Shown here: positions 17,487 through 25,146 of the stretch, piece after piece
Numbering within the stretch: the stretch's first letter is position 1
Layout: every line of letters starts with the position of its first letter
Assembly: GCF_007830335.1 (NCBI RefSeq)
Contig: NZ_VLKU01000016.1
Location: 1 to 64,000, forward strand
From: Paracoccus sulfuroxidans
Lineage (GTDB): Bacteria > Pseudomonadota > Alphaproteobacteria > Rhodobacterales > Rhodobacteraceae
Direction: 5' to 3'
DNA: 64,000 nucleotides
The notes under the pieces: generated by a model
Told to the model about the DNA's origin: nothing
Database searches by the model: none
What the model saw: the letters and a program-made list of their open reading frames with translations, nothing else
Made by a program: the position numbers and the translations under genes

Positions 17487-17774
17487 CGCACTTCCCCTTT
17501 CGCTTGTTCATGAAGGGAGTACGACACAGGCGCGGCGATATTCCATGAAGCCGGGCGTTTCGGCCTGCACTCGGCAGAACATCGCCGGGAGCGGGTGTGT
17601 GCGCCTCGCCAAATCCGCGCCCTGCCCCGCCGAGCCATCAGGCCAGCGGCATGCTTTTGTTTATAGTATTAAATATTACCATTATCGTACTATTGCGTTA
17701 TCACTTTCTCGGATACTCGCTCCGCGATCCGGGTGAACCACCACTTCCGGAGCCATTTCATAGGATGTTTTAAA

Positions 17775-18227
17775 ATGTTTACATGGACTTATTCCGAAAC
17801 CGTGACGACTCCGGCCAGTGCCGACCAGATCTGGGCGCGTTGGGCCGATGCCGCGAACTGGCCCGATTGGGACAGCGAAGTCGAATGGGTTCGCCTGAAC
17901 GGCCCCTTTGTCGAGGGCACGACCGGCAAGATGAAGCCCTCGGGCGGGCCGGAGGTCGCCTTTGAACTGACCGAGGTGACCCCGAATGTCAGTTTTACCG
18001 ATACGGCGCGGCTGCCTTTGACCAAGATGGTATTCACCCATGAATATCTGCCGCAAGAGGATGGGGCGCGGGCGCAGATCCGGCATTCGGTCACCCTGAC
18101 CGGCCTTCTGGCCCCCCTCTTCGGCAAGGTGATCGGGACCAAGATCAAGGCCCATCTGGCGGGGGCGATGGAAATGCTTTCCTCCCGGGCAATGGCCGAA
18201 CCCGGCCGCATCAGCGAGACGACCTAG
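17775..18227 (+). CDS. SRPBCC-fold protein
   Basis: A 150-residue protein of the START/Bet v1 (polyketide cyclase/dehydrase) type: an opening strand FTWTYSETVTTPASADQIWARWAD, the Trp-rich helix-loop WPDWDSEVEWV, GPFVEGTTGKMKPSGG, and a long C-terminal helix. ATG 17775 is preferred over an upstream start because it gives the standard N-terminal strand. These proteins bind small hydrophobic ligands; the ligand is unknown. The following MarR gene is 20 bp downstream and probably co-transcribed. Confidence 0.75.
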   Translation: MFTWTYSETVTTPASADQIWARWADAANWPDWDSEVEWVRLNGPFVEGTTGKMKPSGGPEVAFELTEVTPNVSFTDTARLPLTKMVFTHEYLPQEDGARAQIRHSVTLTGLLAPLFGKVIGTKIKAHLAGAMEMLSSRAMAEPGRISETT

Positions 18228-18247
18228 AGAAGGCATGTGAAGGTGTG

Positions 18248-18679
18248 ATGACAGACGAAAACAACATAAACACGGAGTACCCGAGCCCGATGGACAGTCC
18301 CGGTTTCCGGTTTTGGCAGACCTTCCTGAACTGGCAGCGCCGGATTGACGTCGTGCTGGCGCCCTATGATCTGACGCAGCCCAGTTTCAGCCTTCTGGCG
18401 ATCTCGGCCTGGCTCTCGGATGAAAGTCACAAGGCGACCCAGCAGCGCGCCGTGCGGCAGAAGATCATCGTCGAGATGTCGCGGCTGTCCAAGATGCAGG
18501 TCTCGCAACTGTTGCAGCGGCTCAGCAACAGCGGGCTGGTGACGGTCGAGCCCTATGAGCTGGACCGCCGCGAGCGCCTGATCGAGCTGACCGAAAAGGG
18601 CTGGTCCATCCTGCGCAAGACCATCGTGCTGGTCGAGGCCACCGACCGCGAGTTTCTGTCGAATGTCCGCATCGACTGA
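18248..18679 (+). CDS. MarR-family transcriptional regulator
   Basis: A 143-residue winged-helix protein. Dimerisation helices surround FWQTFLNWQRRIDVVLAPYDLTQPSFSLL, the recognition region reads SRLSKMQVSQLLQRLSNSGLVTVEPYELDRRERLIELTEKG with the wing Asp-Arg-Arg motif (shown as landmarks). AAGG lies 5 bases before the ATG. It lies 20 bp behind the SRPBCC gene and probably regulates that pair. Confidence 0.8.
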   Translation: MTDENNINTEYPSPMDSPGFRFWQTFLNWQRRIDVVLAPYDLTQPSFSLLAISAWLSDESHKATQQRAVRQKIIVEMSRLSKMQVSQLLQRLSNSGLVTVEPYELDRRERLIELTEKGWSILRKTIVLVEATDREFLSNVRID

Positions 18680-18697
18680 GGATCGGAGGGCCCGCGC

Positions 18698-19405
18698 CTA
18701 GCCTGTCTCGGCCGAGTAAGCCTCGCGCGGCTGGTTCATCCAGGTCAGGACCATGTCCCCCTGCCAGACGAACCCGCCGCGCAGCACCATGCCTTGCGGA
18801 AACCCCGGACCCAGATCCCCCGTCAGCCGCATCCGCCAGCGCCCCCGCGCGCGGGCAGGCATCGGCAGAAGTGCGGCGCAATCGAAGGGCAGGCGCCGCC
18901 CGATCCACGGAAAAATCGCTTTATAGGCGCATTCCTTGGCCGAGAAGATCACGCTCAGCAGCGCGGCCTGCTGCTCCTCCGGCACGGGCGCGATCCATTG
19001 CGCCTCCTCCTCGGTCAGCACGCGTTTTGCGACGGCCCGCTGCGACGTCGGGCGCAGCAGCGCCTCCAGATCGACGCCAAGCAGGCGGTTGTCCGGCCCC
19101 GCGATACAGGCGACCGAGGTGCCGCTATGGCTGATCGCCCCCGCGCGGCCCTTGGGCCAGATCGGCTCCTGCATCTGCCCTCGGCCCAGCTCCTCGATCC
19201 CGAAGGCCGCGCGGCACAGCTGGCGCCCGGCCAGAAACTCGGCCTGCCGCTTCGGATGCGCCTGCGAGAGGTTCGCGCGCGCCAACTGGCCCGCATCATC
19301 ATCGCACAGATTCTGCGGCGAGAACTGGCTGCGGACCAGCCGCACCCCGCCCGCCAGTCGCCATTGCCGGGGCGTGCCGATCAGAAGGGGCGTGGTTTCG
19401 GTCAT
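18698..19405 (-). CDS. 4'-phosphopantetheinyl transferase (EntD/Sfp type)
   Basis: A 235-residue enzyme that moves phosphopantetheine from CoA to a carrier-protein Ser. Motifs are ISHSGTSVACI, GVDLEALL (the Mg-binding Asp-x-Glu) and FSAKECAYKAIFPWIG (FSxKExxYK). ATG 19405 is chosen because GGAGGG lies 5 bases before it. The gene follows the TonB-C gene by 15 bp on the same strand. It is a candidate activator of the carrier protein at 11172-11423. Confidence 0.88.
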   Translation of the reverse strand: MTETTPLLIGTPRQWRLAGGVRLVRSQFSPQNLCDDDAGQLARANLSQAHPKRQAEFLAGRQLCRAAFGIEELGRGQMQEPIWPKGRAGAISHSGTSVACIAGPDNRLLGVDLEALLRPTSQRAVAKRVLTEEEAQWIAPVPEEQQAALLSVIFSAKECAYKAIFPWIGRRLPFDCAALLPMPARARGRWRMRLTGDLGPGFPQGMVLRGGFVWQGDMVLTWMNQPREAYSAETG

Positions 19406-19420
19406 GAGACCCTCCGCCAA

Positions 19421-19822
19421 TCACCCGTGGAGGGCAAAGGGGATGACCAGCGCTATAGAATCGCCCTGCATATCCGGGGTAAAACGCGGCATCTGTGGCA
19501 GCGCCATGACGCCTCGGCGTAGGCTTTCATCAACTTCCTCAGAGCCGCTGCTGGTCCGAATTGAGACAGCTTTGATCTGACCGTCCGAGGCAATCTCAAC
19601 CGTCAGGGCGGCAACGCCCTTTGCCCTGCCCGTTCCTGCCAGCCTGTTCGTCATGAATGAATTGACCGCATTCGCGTTCACCCGAAGCTGCACGGCCCGG
19701 ATCCATTCCTTTTCATTCCTGGGTTCGGCAGTTCCCGACCAGCTTTTCTGCTGAGCGAAACTCGCGGCGGGCAGCAGCACCGGCAAAGAGAGACACAGGC
19801 TTAGAAAGATCGTGCGCAACAT
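19421..19822 (-). CDS. Exported TonB C-terminal-domain protein
   Basis: A 133-residue protein with a signal peptide (LFLSL-type hydrophobic core, cleavage near SFAQQ) and a TonB-C fold: GVAALTVEIASDGQIKAVSI, then SSGSEEVDESLRRGVMAL and a last strand SIALVIPFAL. It lacks the N-terminal anchor helix and Pro-rich spacer of real TonB, so a role in energy transduction is unlikely. It is upstream of the phosphopantetheinyl transferase in one transcription unit. Confidence 0.7.
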   Translation of the reverse strand: MLRTIFLSLCLSLPVLLPAASFAQQKSWSGTAEPRNEKEWIRAVQLRVNANAVNSFMTNRLAGTGRAKGVAALTVEIASDGQIKAVSIRTSSGSEEVDESLRRGVMALPQMPRFTPDMQGDSIALVIPFALHG

Positions 19823-20132
19823 CGGGCAGCCTCGGCAATATCACAGGTCTTCTGTTCTTCGAGACCGCCGCCCCCGTCAACGCCAAATGCGCCGCTCGCA
19901 TGGCCGTTGGCCAGGGCAGGCCGAACACAGTCCTTTGACGGCAGCGCCCACCCCGGTTGACGTGGCAAAGCCCGTCCCCTATGTGCAGCCGCAAGGTTCC
20001 GGCACCTGCCGCCTGCGGCGCAAGCCACGGTGAAGCCCGGATCGACACGACATCTCACCCTCGAAGCATTTCGCGCGGTGGGCAATGCAGGCACCCATGA
20101 CAGCTTGAAATGCCACACATGAGGAGTGGGCG
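19823..20132. other. Intergenic region between divergent TonB-C and MATE genes
   Basis: About 310 bp with no convincing gene. Near 20035-20110 the plus strand reads TRHLTLEAFRAVGNAGTHDS, faintly like the start of a LysR regulator, but the frame stops at once. Promoters for both neighbours must lie here. The MATE ribosome site GAGGAG is at its right end. Confidence 0.4.
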
Positions 20133-21521
20133 ATGTCTGTGCGGCACGCTGATCACAACCACCCTTTTCTGACCGCCCCTGTCGGGCGGCTGTTTCCGTC
20201 GAATGCCCTTCCCATGGCCGTGGTCATGTCGATGGGCGGCGTTCTCAATGTCGTCGACGGGATTTTCGTCGGCCATTTCATCGGGTCGGACGCGCTGGCC
20301 GCCGTGAGCCTTGCCTTTCCGGTGGCCATGGTGCTTTCGGCGCTGACGACCCTTGCGGGCGGCGGCATGTCCAGCCTGATGGCACGCCATCTGGGCGCTG
20401 GAGATCGCACCGCCGCCGGGCGCATCTTTGCCCAGAAGCATGGGCTGGCGCTGGCGATGTACGCCGGGCTTGTGGCGCTATGGGCGGTGGTCGGCCCTGC
20501 GCTGGTCAACTCGATGGCCGCAGGCAATCCCGAGGTCGCCGGACTGGCGCAGGATTATCTGCGCATCCTGATCCTTGGCGCGCCGGTTCAGATGATGCTT
20601 GGCATCCATGCCGACGCCCTGCGCAATGAGGGACGCGCCGGCCTGATCGCCGCGCTTTCGCTGCTGGTCAACCTGTTCAATATTGGCGCGAACTGGCTGG
20701 GGATCGTGGTGCTGGGCCTTGGGATCTCCGGCTCGGCGCTTGGCACGGTTGCGGCCCAGACACTCGGCCTTGCGCTGGTGGTCGGCCTGCGGGCGCGCAG
20801 CGGCACGCTGTTGCCGCTGTCCACCCTTGGTGCGCAAAGCTGGTGGGGGTCGTGGTCGCGGATCGTCCGGCTGGGCCTGCCGCTGTGCCTCAGCTTCATC
20901 GGCATCGCCATGGTCGCCAGCATCGTGATCCTGTCCCTGCAGCACGCAGCCGGGGCGGAATATGACGCCCTGGTGGCCGCTTACGGCGTCGTGACGCGGC
21001 TTCTGGGCTTTGCCTTCCTGCCGCAGATGGCCCTTGCGCTCGCGACGCAAAGCATTGCCGGAAACAATGCCGGAGCGGGCAGGACCGACCGCGTCCGGGC
21101 CACCTTGTCGCTGGCGATGGGGGTGGCGTTCCTCTGGTGCCTGTCGGTCACGCTGGTCGGAGCCTTTGCGGGGGCCACGCTTGGCCGCTGGTTCAGCGAT
21201 GATCCTGCCGTGATCGCCGCCATTGCCGCCATCCTGCGGCCGATGCTGCTGCTCTATGCGGCCTCGGGCCCGATCCTTGTGCTGGCGCTTTACTATCAGG
21301 CGCTTGGCCAACCGGGTCGGACGGCGGCGCTGACGCTGGTGAAGCCCTGGCTTCTGACGCCCCTGCTGATTCTGACGATTTCCGCCGTCATCGGCAAGTC
21401 GGGCATCTGGCTGGCCTTTCCGATCGCGGATACGATCATTCTGGGCCTTGCTGCAATGATCGGGCGCGATGCCCTGCGCCGCGCTGACCCGCAGGCCGTC
21501 ACCATGGAGGAACGCGCATGA
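20133..21521 (+). CDS. MATE-family efflux transporter
   Basis: A 462-residue membrane protein with about 12 helices in two similar halves. Family features include MAVVMSMGGVLNVVDGIFVGHFIGSDALAAVSLAFP (landmark), GGGMSSLMARHLGAGD in helix 2-3, and GLPLCLSFIGIAMV opening the second half. MATE pumps export drugs or metabolites using Na+ or H+. The start follows GAGGAG. The last four bases overlap the next gene, so the two are coupled. Confidence 0.88.
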   Translation: MSVRHADHNHPFLTAPVGRLFPSNALPMAVVMSMGGVLNVVDGIFVGHFIGSDALAAVSLAFPVAMVLSALTTLAGGGMSSLMARHLGAGDRTAAGRIFAQKHGLALAMYAGLVALWAVVGPALVNSMAAGNPEVAGLAQDYLRILILGAPVQMMLGIHADALRNEGRAGLIAALSLLVNLFNIGANWLGIVVLGLGISGSALGTVAAQTLGLALVVGLRARSGTLLPLSTLGAQSWWGSWSRIVRLGLPLCLSFIGIAMVASIVILSLQHAAGAEYDALVAAYGVVTRLLGFAFLPQMALALATQSIAGNNAGAGRTDRVRATLSLAMGVAFLWCLSVTLVGAFAGATLGRWFSDDPAVIAAIAAILRPMLLLYAASGPILVLALYYQALGQPGRTAALTLVKPWLLTPLLILTISAVIGKSGIWLAFPIADTIILGLAAMIGRDALRRADPQAVTMEERA

Positions 21522-21949
21522 CCCTTGATGAGGCAAAGGCGCAGGCCAAGGCCCTGCGCGCGGCACTTCTGGCGCAGGGAACCGCGATCAGCCATGCGCA
21601 GGCGCTGGAGCTGATCGCCCGGCAGCAGGGCGCGAGGGATTGGAACACGCTCCACGCCCGGCTGGCGCAGCGCAATGCCCCCGCCGAGCTGGCGCTGAAC
21701 GACAGGGTGCGCGGCCGCTATCTTGGCCAGCCGTTCACCGGGCAGATCATCGGCCTGTCCGGCCCGGCCAGCCACCGGCAGATCTCGATCCGCTTTGACA
21801 GGCCGGTCGATGTGGTCAGGTTCAAAAGCTTCTCGAACCTGCGCCACCAGATCCGCGCCACGATTGACGAACATGGCCGCTCACACCGCCACACCTCGGA
21901 TGGCGAGCCGCAGTTGATCGTGGAAGCTGACAAGGACTCCGCGCGTTAG
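21518..21949 (+). CDS. Glyoxalase-superfamily-related protein
   Basis: A 143-residue protein. The N-terminal half (LDEAKAQAKALRAALLAQG, then ISHAQALELIARQQGARDWNTLHA) is a helical repeat often annotated as a glyoxalase-related domain. The C-terminal half (VRGRYLGQPFTGQIIGLSG, then FDRPVDVVRFKSFSNLRHQIRA) looks like a small beta domain. No metal site is evident. ATGA overlap with the MATE gene. Precise function is unknown. Confidence 0.6.
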   Translation: MTLDEAKAQAKALRAALLAQGTAISHAQALELIARQQGARDWNTLHARLAQRNAPAELALNDRVRGRYLGQPFTGQIIGLSGPASHRQISIRFDRPVDVVRFKSFSNLRHQIRATIDEHGRSHRHTSDGEPQLIVEADKDSAR

Positions 21950-22005
21950 CGACGGGTTTCTGGGGCAAGGTGGACGGCTGCGATCAGGCGGCCACCCTGC
22001 CCGCC

Positions 22006-22398
22006 TCAGGGCTGCTTGCGCCGAAAAATCAACGCGGCCGAGATCAGGTAATTGATCACCGAAGCGATCAGGATGGCCACAGCCAAAGCCAGCGGCAGCG
22101 CCAGACCCATGCGGCTGAACAGCTCCAGCAGGCCCGCACGCAGCAGAAAGACGATCAGGCTCCAGCCCATGAAGACCAGATAGCGGCGCATCTGGCCCGG
22201 CTGACCGGCAGCGGCGAAAGTCACATGTTCATGCCAGAAGAACACCGCCGTCGCGCTGATCAGCATGGCCAACCCCAAAGCGACCGAGGGCGACAGCCCC
22301 GCCAGCCGCACCGCCGCCAGCGTCACGCCATAGTCGACCAGTGCCCCAAGGGCGGCCCCACCGGCAAAAACGCCGTATTTCTTTACGGAAAAGCGCAA
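22006..22398 (-). CDS. GtrA-like membrane protein
   Basis: A 130-residue protein with four membrane helices (GGAALGALVDYGVTL, ALGLAMLISATAVFFWHEHVTF, then GWSLIVFLLRAGLLELF and AVAILIASVINYLISAALIF). This fits the GtrA family, which moves undecaprenyl-linked sugars across the inner membrane. The start is TTG at 22398 behind AAGAAGG. No glycosyltransferase is adjacent. Confidence 0.8.
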   Translation of the reverse strand: MRFSVKKYGVFAGGAALGALVDYGVTLAAVRLAGLSPSVALGLAMLISATAVFFWHEHVTFAAAGQPGQMRRYLVFMGWSLIVFLLRAGLLELFSRMGLALPLALAVAILIASVINYLISAALIFRRKQP

Positions 22399-22480
22399 GA
22401 TGACCTTCTTTGCGGATGGGCGCGGACCTCTTCATCGCATGGCGCGGCGGCAAAAGGAATTGCCGATCCGCGTGCGGGTG

Positions 22481-22936
22481 TCAGCGCCCCCGCCGCGCCA
22501 GATGATCGTTCAGCCGCCGGGTCAGATCGCTGACAAGCTGGTTGAGTTCGATCATCCGCGCCGCCCCAAGCCCCAGCGTCGCCTGCAGTTTCTGCGTCAG
22601 ACAGGCCGAATCGCTGCGCAGCGCCCTGCCCTTCGGCGTCGCCTCGACCAGTACCTGCCGCTCATCGGTCGTGGACCGGCGGCGCGCGACGAAACCGGCG
22701 GCCTCCAGCCGCTTCACCGCAGGCGTGACGGTGCTGGGCTCAAGGTTCAGACGCTCGGCAATGGCGCCGACGGTCTGCTCTTCCCCCTCCCACAGGGTGC
22801 TGAGCACCAGATATTGCGTATAGGTCACGCCCATCTGATCCAGCAGCGGCTTGTAGAGACGCTGGATCGCCAGCGAGGCGGAATAGATCGCGTAGCAAAG
22901 CTGGCCGTCCAGCGGGATCGTGGGTGTGTCTGTCAT
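22481..22936 (-). CDS. MarR-family transcriptional regulator
   Basis: A 151-residue winged-helix protein: LYKPLLDQMGVTYTQYLVLSTLWEGEEQTVGAIAERL, then LEPSTVTPAVKRLEAAGFVARRRSTTDERQVLVEATPKG (landmarks). The layout resembles OhrR-type regulators, but the conserved N-terminal redox Cys position is not certain; a Cys occurs in DGQLCYAIYSAS, which fits. It is divergent from the hydrolase at 23056, with two palindromes between them. Confidence 0.82.
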   Translation of the reverse strand: MTDTPTIPLDGQLCYAIYSASLAIQRLYKPLLDQMGVTYTQYLVLSTLWEGEEQTVGAIAERLNLEPSTVTPAVKRLEAAGFVARRRSTTDERQVLVEATPKGRALRSDSACLTQKLQATLGLGAARMIELNQLVSDLTRRLNDHLARRGR

Positions 22937-22964
22937 GATGGGCTCATCGCTGCGTTGTATTTCA

Positions 22965-22976
22965 TTATCGCGATAA
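22965..22976. promoter_or_regulatory. Palindromic operator, site 1
   Basis: Perfect palindrome TTATCGCGATAA, 29 bases upstream of the MarR start. It shares the half-site TTAT and the central GC with site 2, 54 bases away. Two like palindromes between a MarR gene and a divergent gene suggest auto- and target repression. Confidence 0.6.
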
Positions 22977-23018
22977 AAAATATCATTACAAGGAGTGCCG
23001 GAAAGAGTAGCGATTTAA

Positions 23019-23030
23019 TTATTGCAATAA
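23019..23030. promoter_or_regulatory. Palindromic operator, site 2
   Basis: Perfect palindrome TTATTGCAATAA, 26 bases before the hydrolase start. It differs from site 1 at two symmetric positions only, so the same regulator probably binds both. Confidence 0.6.
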
Positions 23031-23055
23031 TCATTATCTAGGTAAGGAAATCGAA

Positions 23056-23693
23056 ATGCTGAAATCCCTGATTGCTTCCTCCGCCATCGTCTTTGCTGCT
23101 GCCGTGCTGGGTGGCGCCTCTGCCGAGCCTGCCGGTGCCAGAAACATCGTCCTTGTCCATGGCGCCTGGGTCGATGGCTCGGGCTGGCAAGGCGTCTATG
23201 ACCAGCTGAAAAGCAAGGGTTACAACGTCACCATCGTCCAGCATCCGACCGCTTCGCTGGACGAGGACGTCGCCTATGTCCGCCGGGCGCTGGCGCTGCA
23301 GGACGGGCCGACGGTGCTGGTCGGCCATTCCTATGGCGGCGTGATCCTGTCGCAGGTCGGCAATGACCCCAAGGTCAAATCGCTGGTCTATGTCACCGCC
23401 TTTGCGCCGGACGCAGGTGAATCGGTCCTCGACCTGATTGCGGATCTGCCCGAAGGCGTGCCGGTTCCGCCGATCCTGCCGCCGAGGCGAAAGTCACGGA
23501 ACCGGCCTGGAAGGCCAAGCCCAGCTACTATCTGATCGCCCGCGACGACCAGATGCTGAACGAGCCGCTGCAGCGTCGCATGGCCGAGCGTGCGGGCATG
23601 ACCATCGCGGAAAGCGCGGGCAGCCATGCGGTCTATGTCTCGCATCCGAAAGAGGTCGCGGATCTGATCGAGACGGCGGCTTCGGCCAAGTGA
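23056..23693 (+). pseudogene. Exported alpha/beta hydrolase with internal deletion and frame change
   Basis: The first frame encodes a signal peptide, NIVLVHGAWVDGSGWQGVY (oxyanion HG), VLVGHSYGGVILSQV (nucleophile Ser in GHSYGG) and VYVTAFAPDAGES. At about 23478 the frame changes; the second frame continues with EPAWKAKPSYYLIARDDQML (acid region) and AGSHAVYVSHPKEVADLIE (catalytic His) up to TGA 23691-23693. Compared with the usual family length, about 60 residues between PPILPP and EPAWK are missing. Both ends are well preserved, so the loss is recent. The first frame alone would give a 159-residue protein without the His. Confidence 0.75.
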
Positions 23694-23804
23694 TCTGAGG
23701 CGACGGGCCTTCCCTTCCATGATAATCCGGGTCGTCCCTGTCGGGGCGGCCTTTCTCTTTGGGGTGTTGGCGCGCCCTGCCCCAAGTTCCGGTTCTGCGG
23801 GAAA

Positions 23805-23820
23805 GTTGACGGCTGTCAAC
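23805..23820. promoter_or_regulatory. parS: parS-type centromere site at the 3' end of repC
   Basis: GTTGACGGCTGTCAAC fits the repABC parS consensus GTTNNCNGCNGNNAAC and differs by one base from the site at 25009. It overlaps the repC stop codon. RepB is expected to bind it for partition. Confidence 0.75.
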
Positions 23821-24964
23821 TCGGCCTGCCTTCCGCCCGGATCAGTGCCATGACCATCGGTCCGGCCGAGAATCCGCCCTCCGCAGCCTTGCCCGTCAAC
23901 GCCCGCAAATAGCCACCCGGGTTCGAGATCGCCCGGGCACGTTGCAGAATGCAGGCCAGAACCACGGCCGCCGTTTCTCGTCCCATCACGGATGCTGCCT
24001 GATGCCAGGCCTCCAGCGTGATCCCCAGCATGGGTCGGATGAAATCGGCGGCTCGAACCAGATCAGTCCAGTTCCGGATCTCCTCTGGCGCAAAGTCGCA
24101 GATTTCGGGCGTGGCCTTCAGGACGACACTCAAGGGCAATGCCGGCGCGGCGGCTTTCTGATTGTCTTGGCAAGATTCAGATTCAGAAGAGTCTGGTTTT
24201 GAATTCTGTTGGTGCCGCTCATTTTGACCGTCATTGGCGATCATTTCGGGCGTTTCTACGGCGACGAGATCCTTGGCGCGGGCCAGAAGTGTACGCGCTT
24301 TTTGAGCTAGAACCGACAGCTCATCGGCTTGCAATTTGCGGCGCAGATGGCGCTGCATCAGGGCCAGGAGGTCCGACAGCTCATCCCAATTCGCCTGAAC
24401 CTCATTCCGGCCCCAGGCGATCAGCTTGGCGGTGTCGCGCAGGTGCAGCACGACGGTCTCGCGGGACAGGCGCAGCTCCAGCTCGCGCTGGCGTGCCTCA
24501 GTGGCGGCCTCGGCGATTTCCGCGCCGCGCATCAGAAGCGGCCGCAGGTCAAAGCCGAAAGCGCGCTGCAGGCCTGAGGGGCCGCGCCTTGCGTAGCGTT
24601 TGCCGTTGGGGCTGTCGCGGCGCAGGATCAACCCGGCGCGCACGAGCGCAGCCAGATGGCGGCGCAGCGTGCTTTCCGCCATGCCATGCGCGCGGTCCGA
24701 GAGCGAGGCATTCGACGGAAAGACGATTAGCCCGCCGTCATCACTGAGGTCTTTGCGGGGGTGAAAGCTCAGCAGCGCCGACAGAACGCCCAGATCGCGG
24801 TCGCTGACCCCGAAGGCGGCGCGCGCCGTGGTCAGATCGCGCAGCAAGGCCCATTTGTCCAAAGCGGTCTGCGGGGCAGGGCGCTCGGCCAGCGCATGGG
24901 TTGCCAGCAGACCAGCCGTCACCGGCTGCCGCCCGAAGGGCGTCATTGAGATGTGTCGCATCAT
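23816..24964 (-). CDS. repC: Replication initiator RepC
   Basis: A 382-residue protein from ATG 24964. The N-terminal domain contains GRQPVTAGLLATHALAERP, DKWALLRDLTTARAAFGVSDRDLGVLSALLSFHP and SNASLSDRAHGMAESTLRRHLAALVRAGLI, the helix-turn-helix signature of RepC (landmarks). The C-terminal half ends with ISNPGGYLRALTGKAAEGGFS, also characteristic. RepC opens the origin, which in these replicons lies inside repC. A longer frame to 25027 would cover the parS palindrome and is not favoured. Third gene of the repABC operon; its expression should be limited by the ctRNA. Confidence 0.93.
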   Translation of the reverse strand: MMRHISMTPFGRQPVTAGLLATHALAERPAPQTALDKWALLRDLTTARAAFGVSDRDLGVLSALLSFHPRKDLSDDGGLIVFPSNASLSDRAHGMAESTLRRHLAALVRAGLILRRDSPNGKRYARRGPSGLQRAFGFDLRPLLMRGAEIAEAATEARQRELELRLSRETVVLHLRDTAKLIAWGRNEVQANWDELSDLLALMQRHLRRKLQADELSVLAQKARTLLARAKDLVAVETPEMIANDGQNERHQQNSKPDSSESESCQDNQKAAAPALPLSVVLKATPEICDFAPEEIRNWTDLVRAADFIRPMLGITLEAWHQAASVMGRETAAVVLACILQRARAISNPGGYLRALTGKAAEGGFSAGPMVMALIRAEGRPS

Positions 24965-25008
24965 ATTGTCACGCGGGCATAAAATATCGCGCGCCCAAGC
25001 CAGACGTT

Positions 25009-25024
25009 GTTGACAGCTGTCAAC
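25009..25024. promoter_or_regulatory. parS: parS-type centromere site between repB and repC
   Basis: GTTGACAGCTGTCAAC is a perfect 16-bp palindrome that matches the repABC parS consensus. It contains the TTGACA used here as the -35 box of the ctRNA promoter, so RepB binding could affect ctRNA synthesis. Confidence 0.8.
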
Positions 25025-25045
25025 CAATGCCGCTATCTTCGAAGT

Positions 25046-25099
25046 GCTAGATCGAAAGAGCGGCCCTTCGGGATGTCAGTCCTGGGGGGCTTCTTTTTT
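25046..25099 (+). ncRNA. Counter-transcribed RNA (incompatibility RNA) of the repABC operon
   Basis: Inferred from position and signals in the repB-repC gap, antisense to the mRNA. A promoter reads TTGACA (25010-25015), 18-base spacer, TATCTT (25034-25039). The RNA would run through a hairpin formed by AAAGAGCGGCCC and GGGGGGCTTC and end in the T run at 25094-25099. In known repABC plasmids such a short RNA represses repC and sets copy number. Exact ends are estimates. Confidence 0.65.
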
Positions 25100-25146
25100 G
25101 TCCGTAACCGTGCCTCCTTCTTTCGGGTTGCTCGAAATGCTCTGGC

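Noticed and set aside
16065..17513. A 482-codon plus-strand frame opposite the PycTM-DUF3616 gene
   Set aside because: It is the antisense of a gene with recognisable domains and a good ribosome site, and its own composition (Gln, Arg, Asp rich) is typical of shadow frames in GC-rich DNA.
20035..20115. Possible LysR regulator start
   Set aside because: Only about 20 residues are faintly similar before a stop; too short to call even as a remnant.
20478..21566. A 362-codon minus-strand frame opposite the MATE gene
   Set aside because: Very rich in Gln, Arg and His with no fold features; the MATE protein on the other strand is clear.
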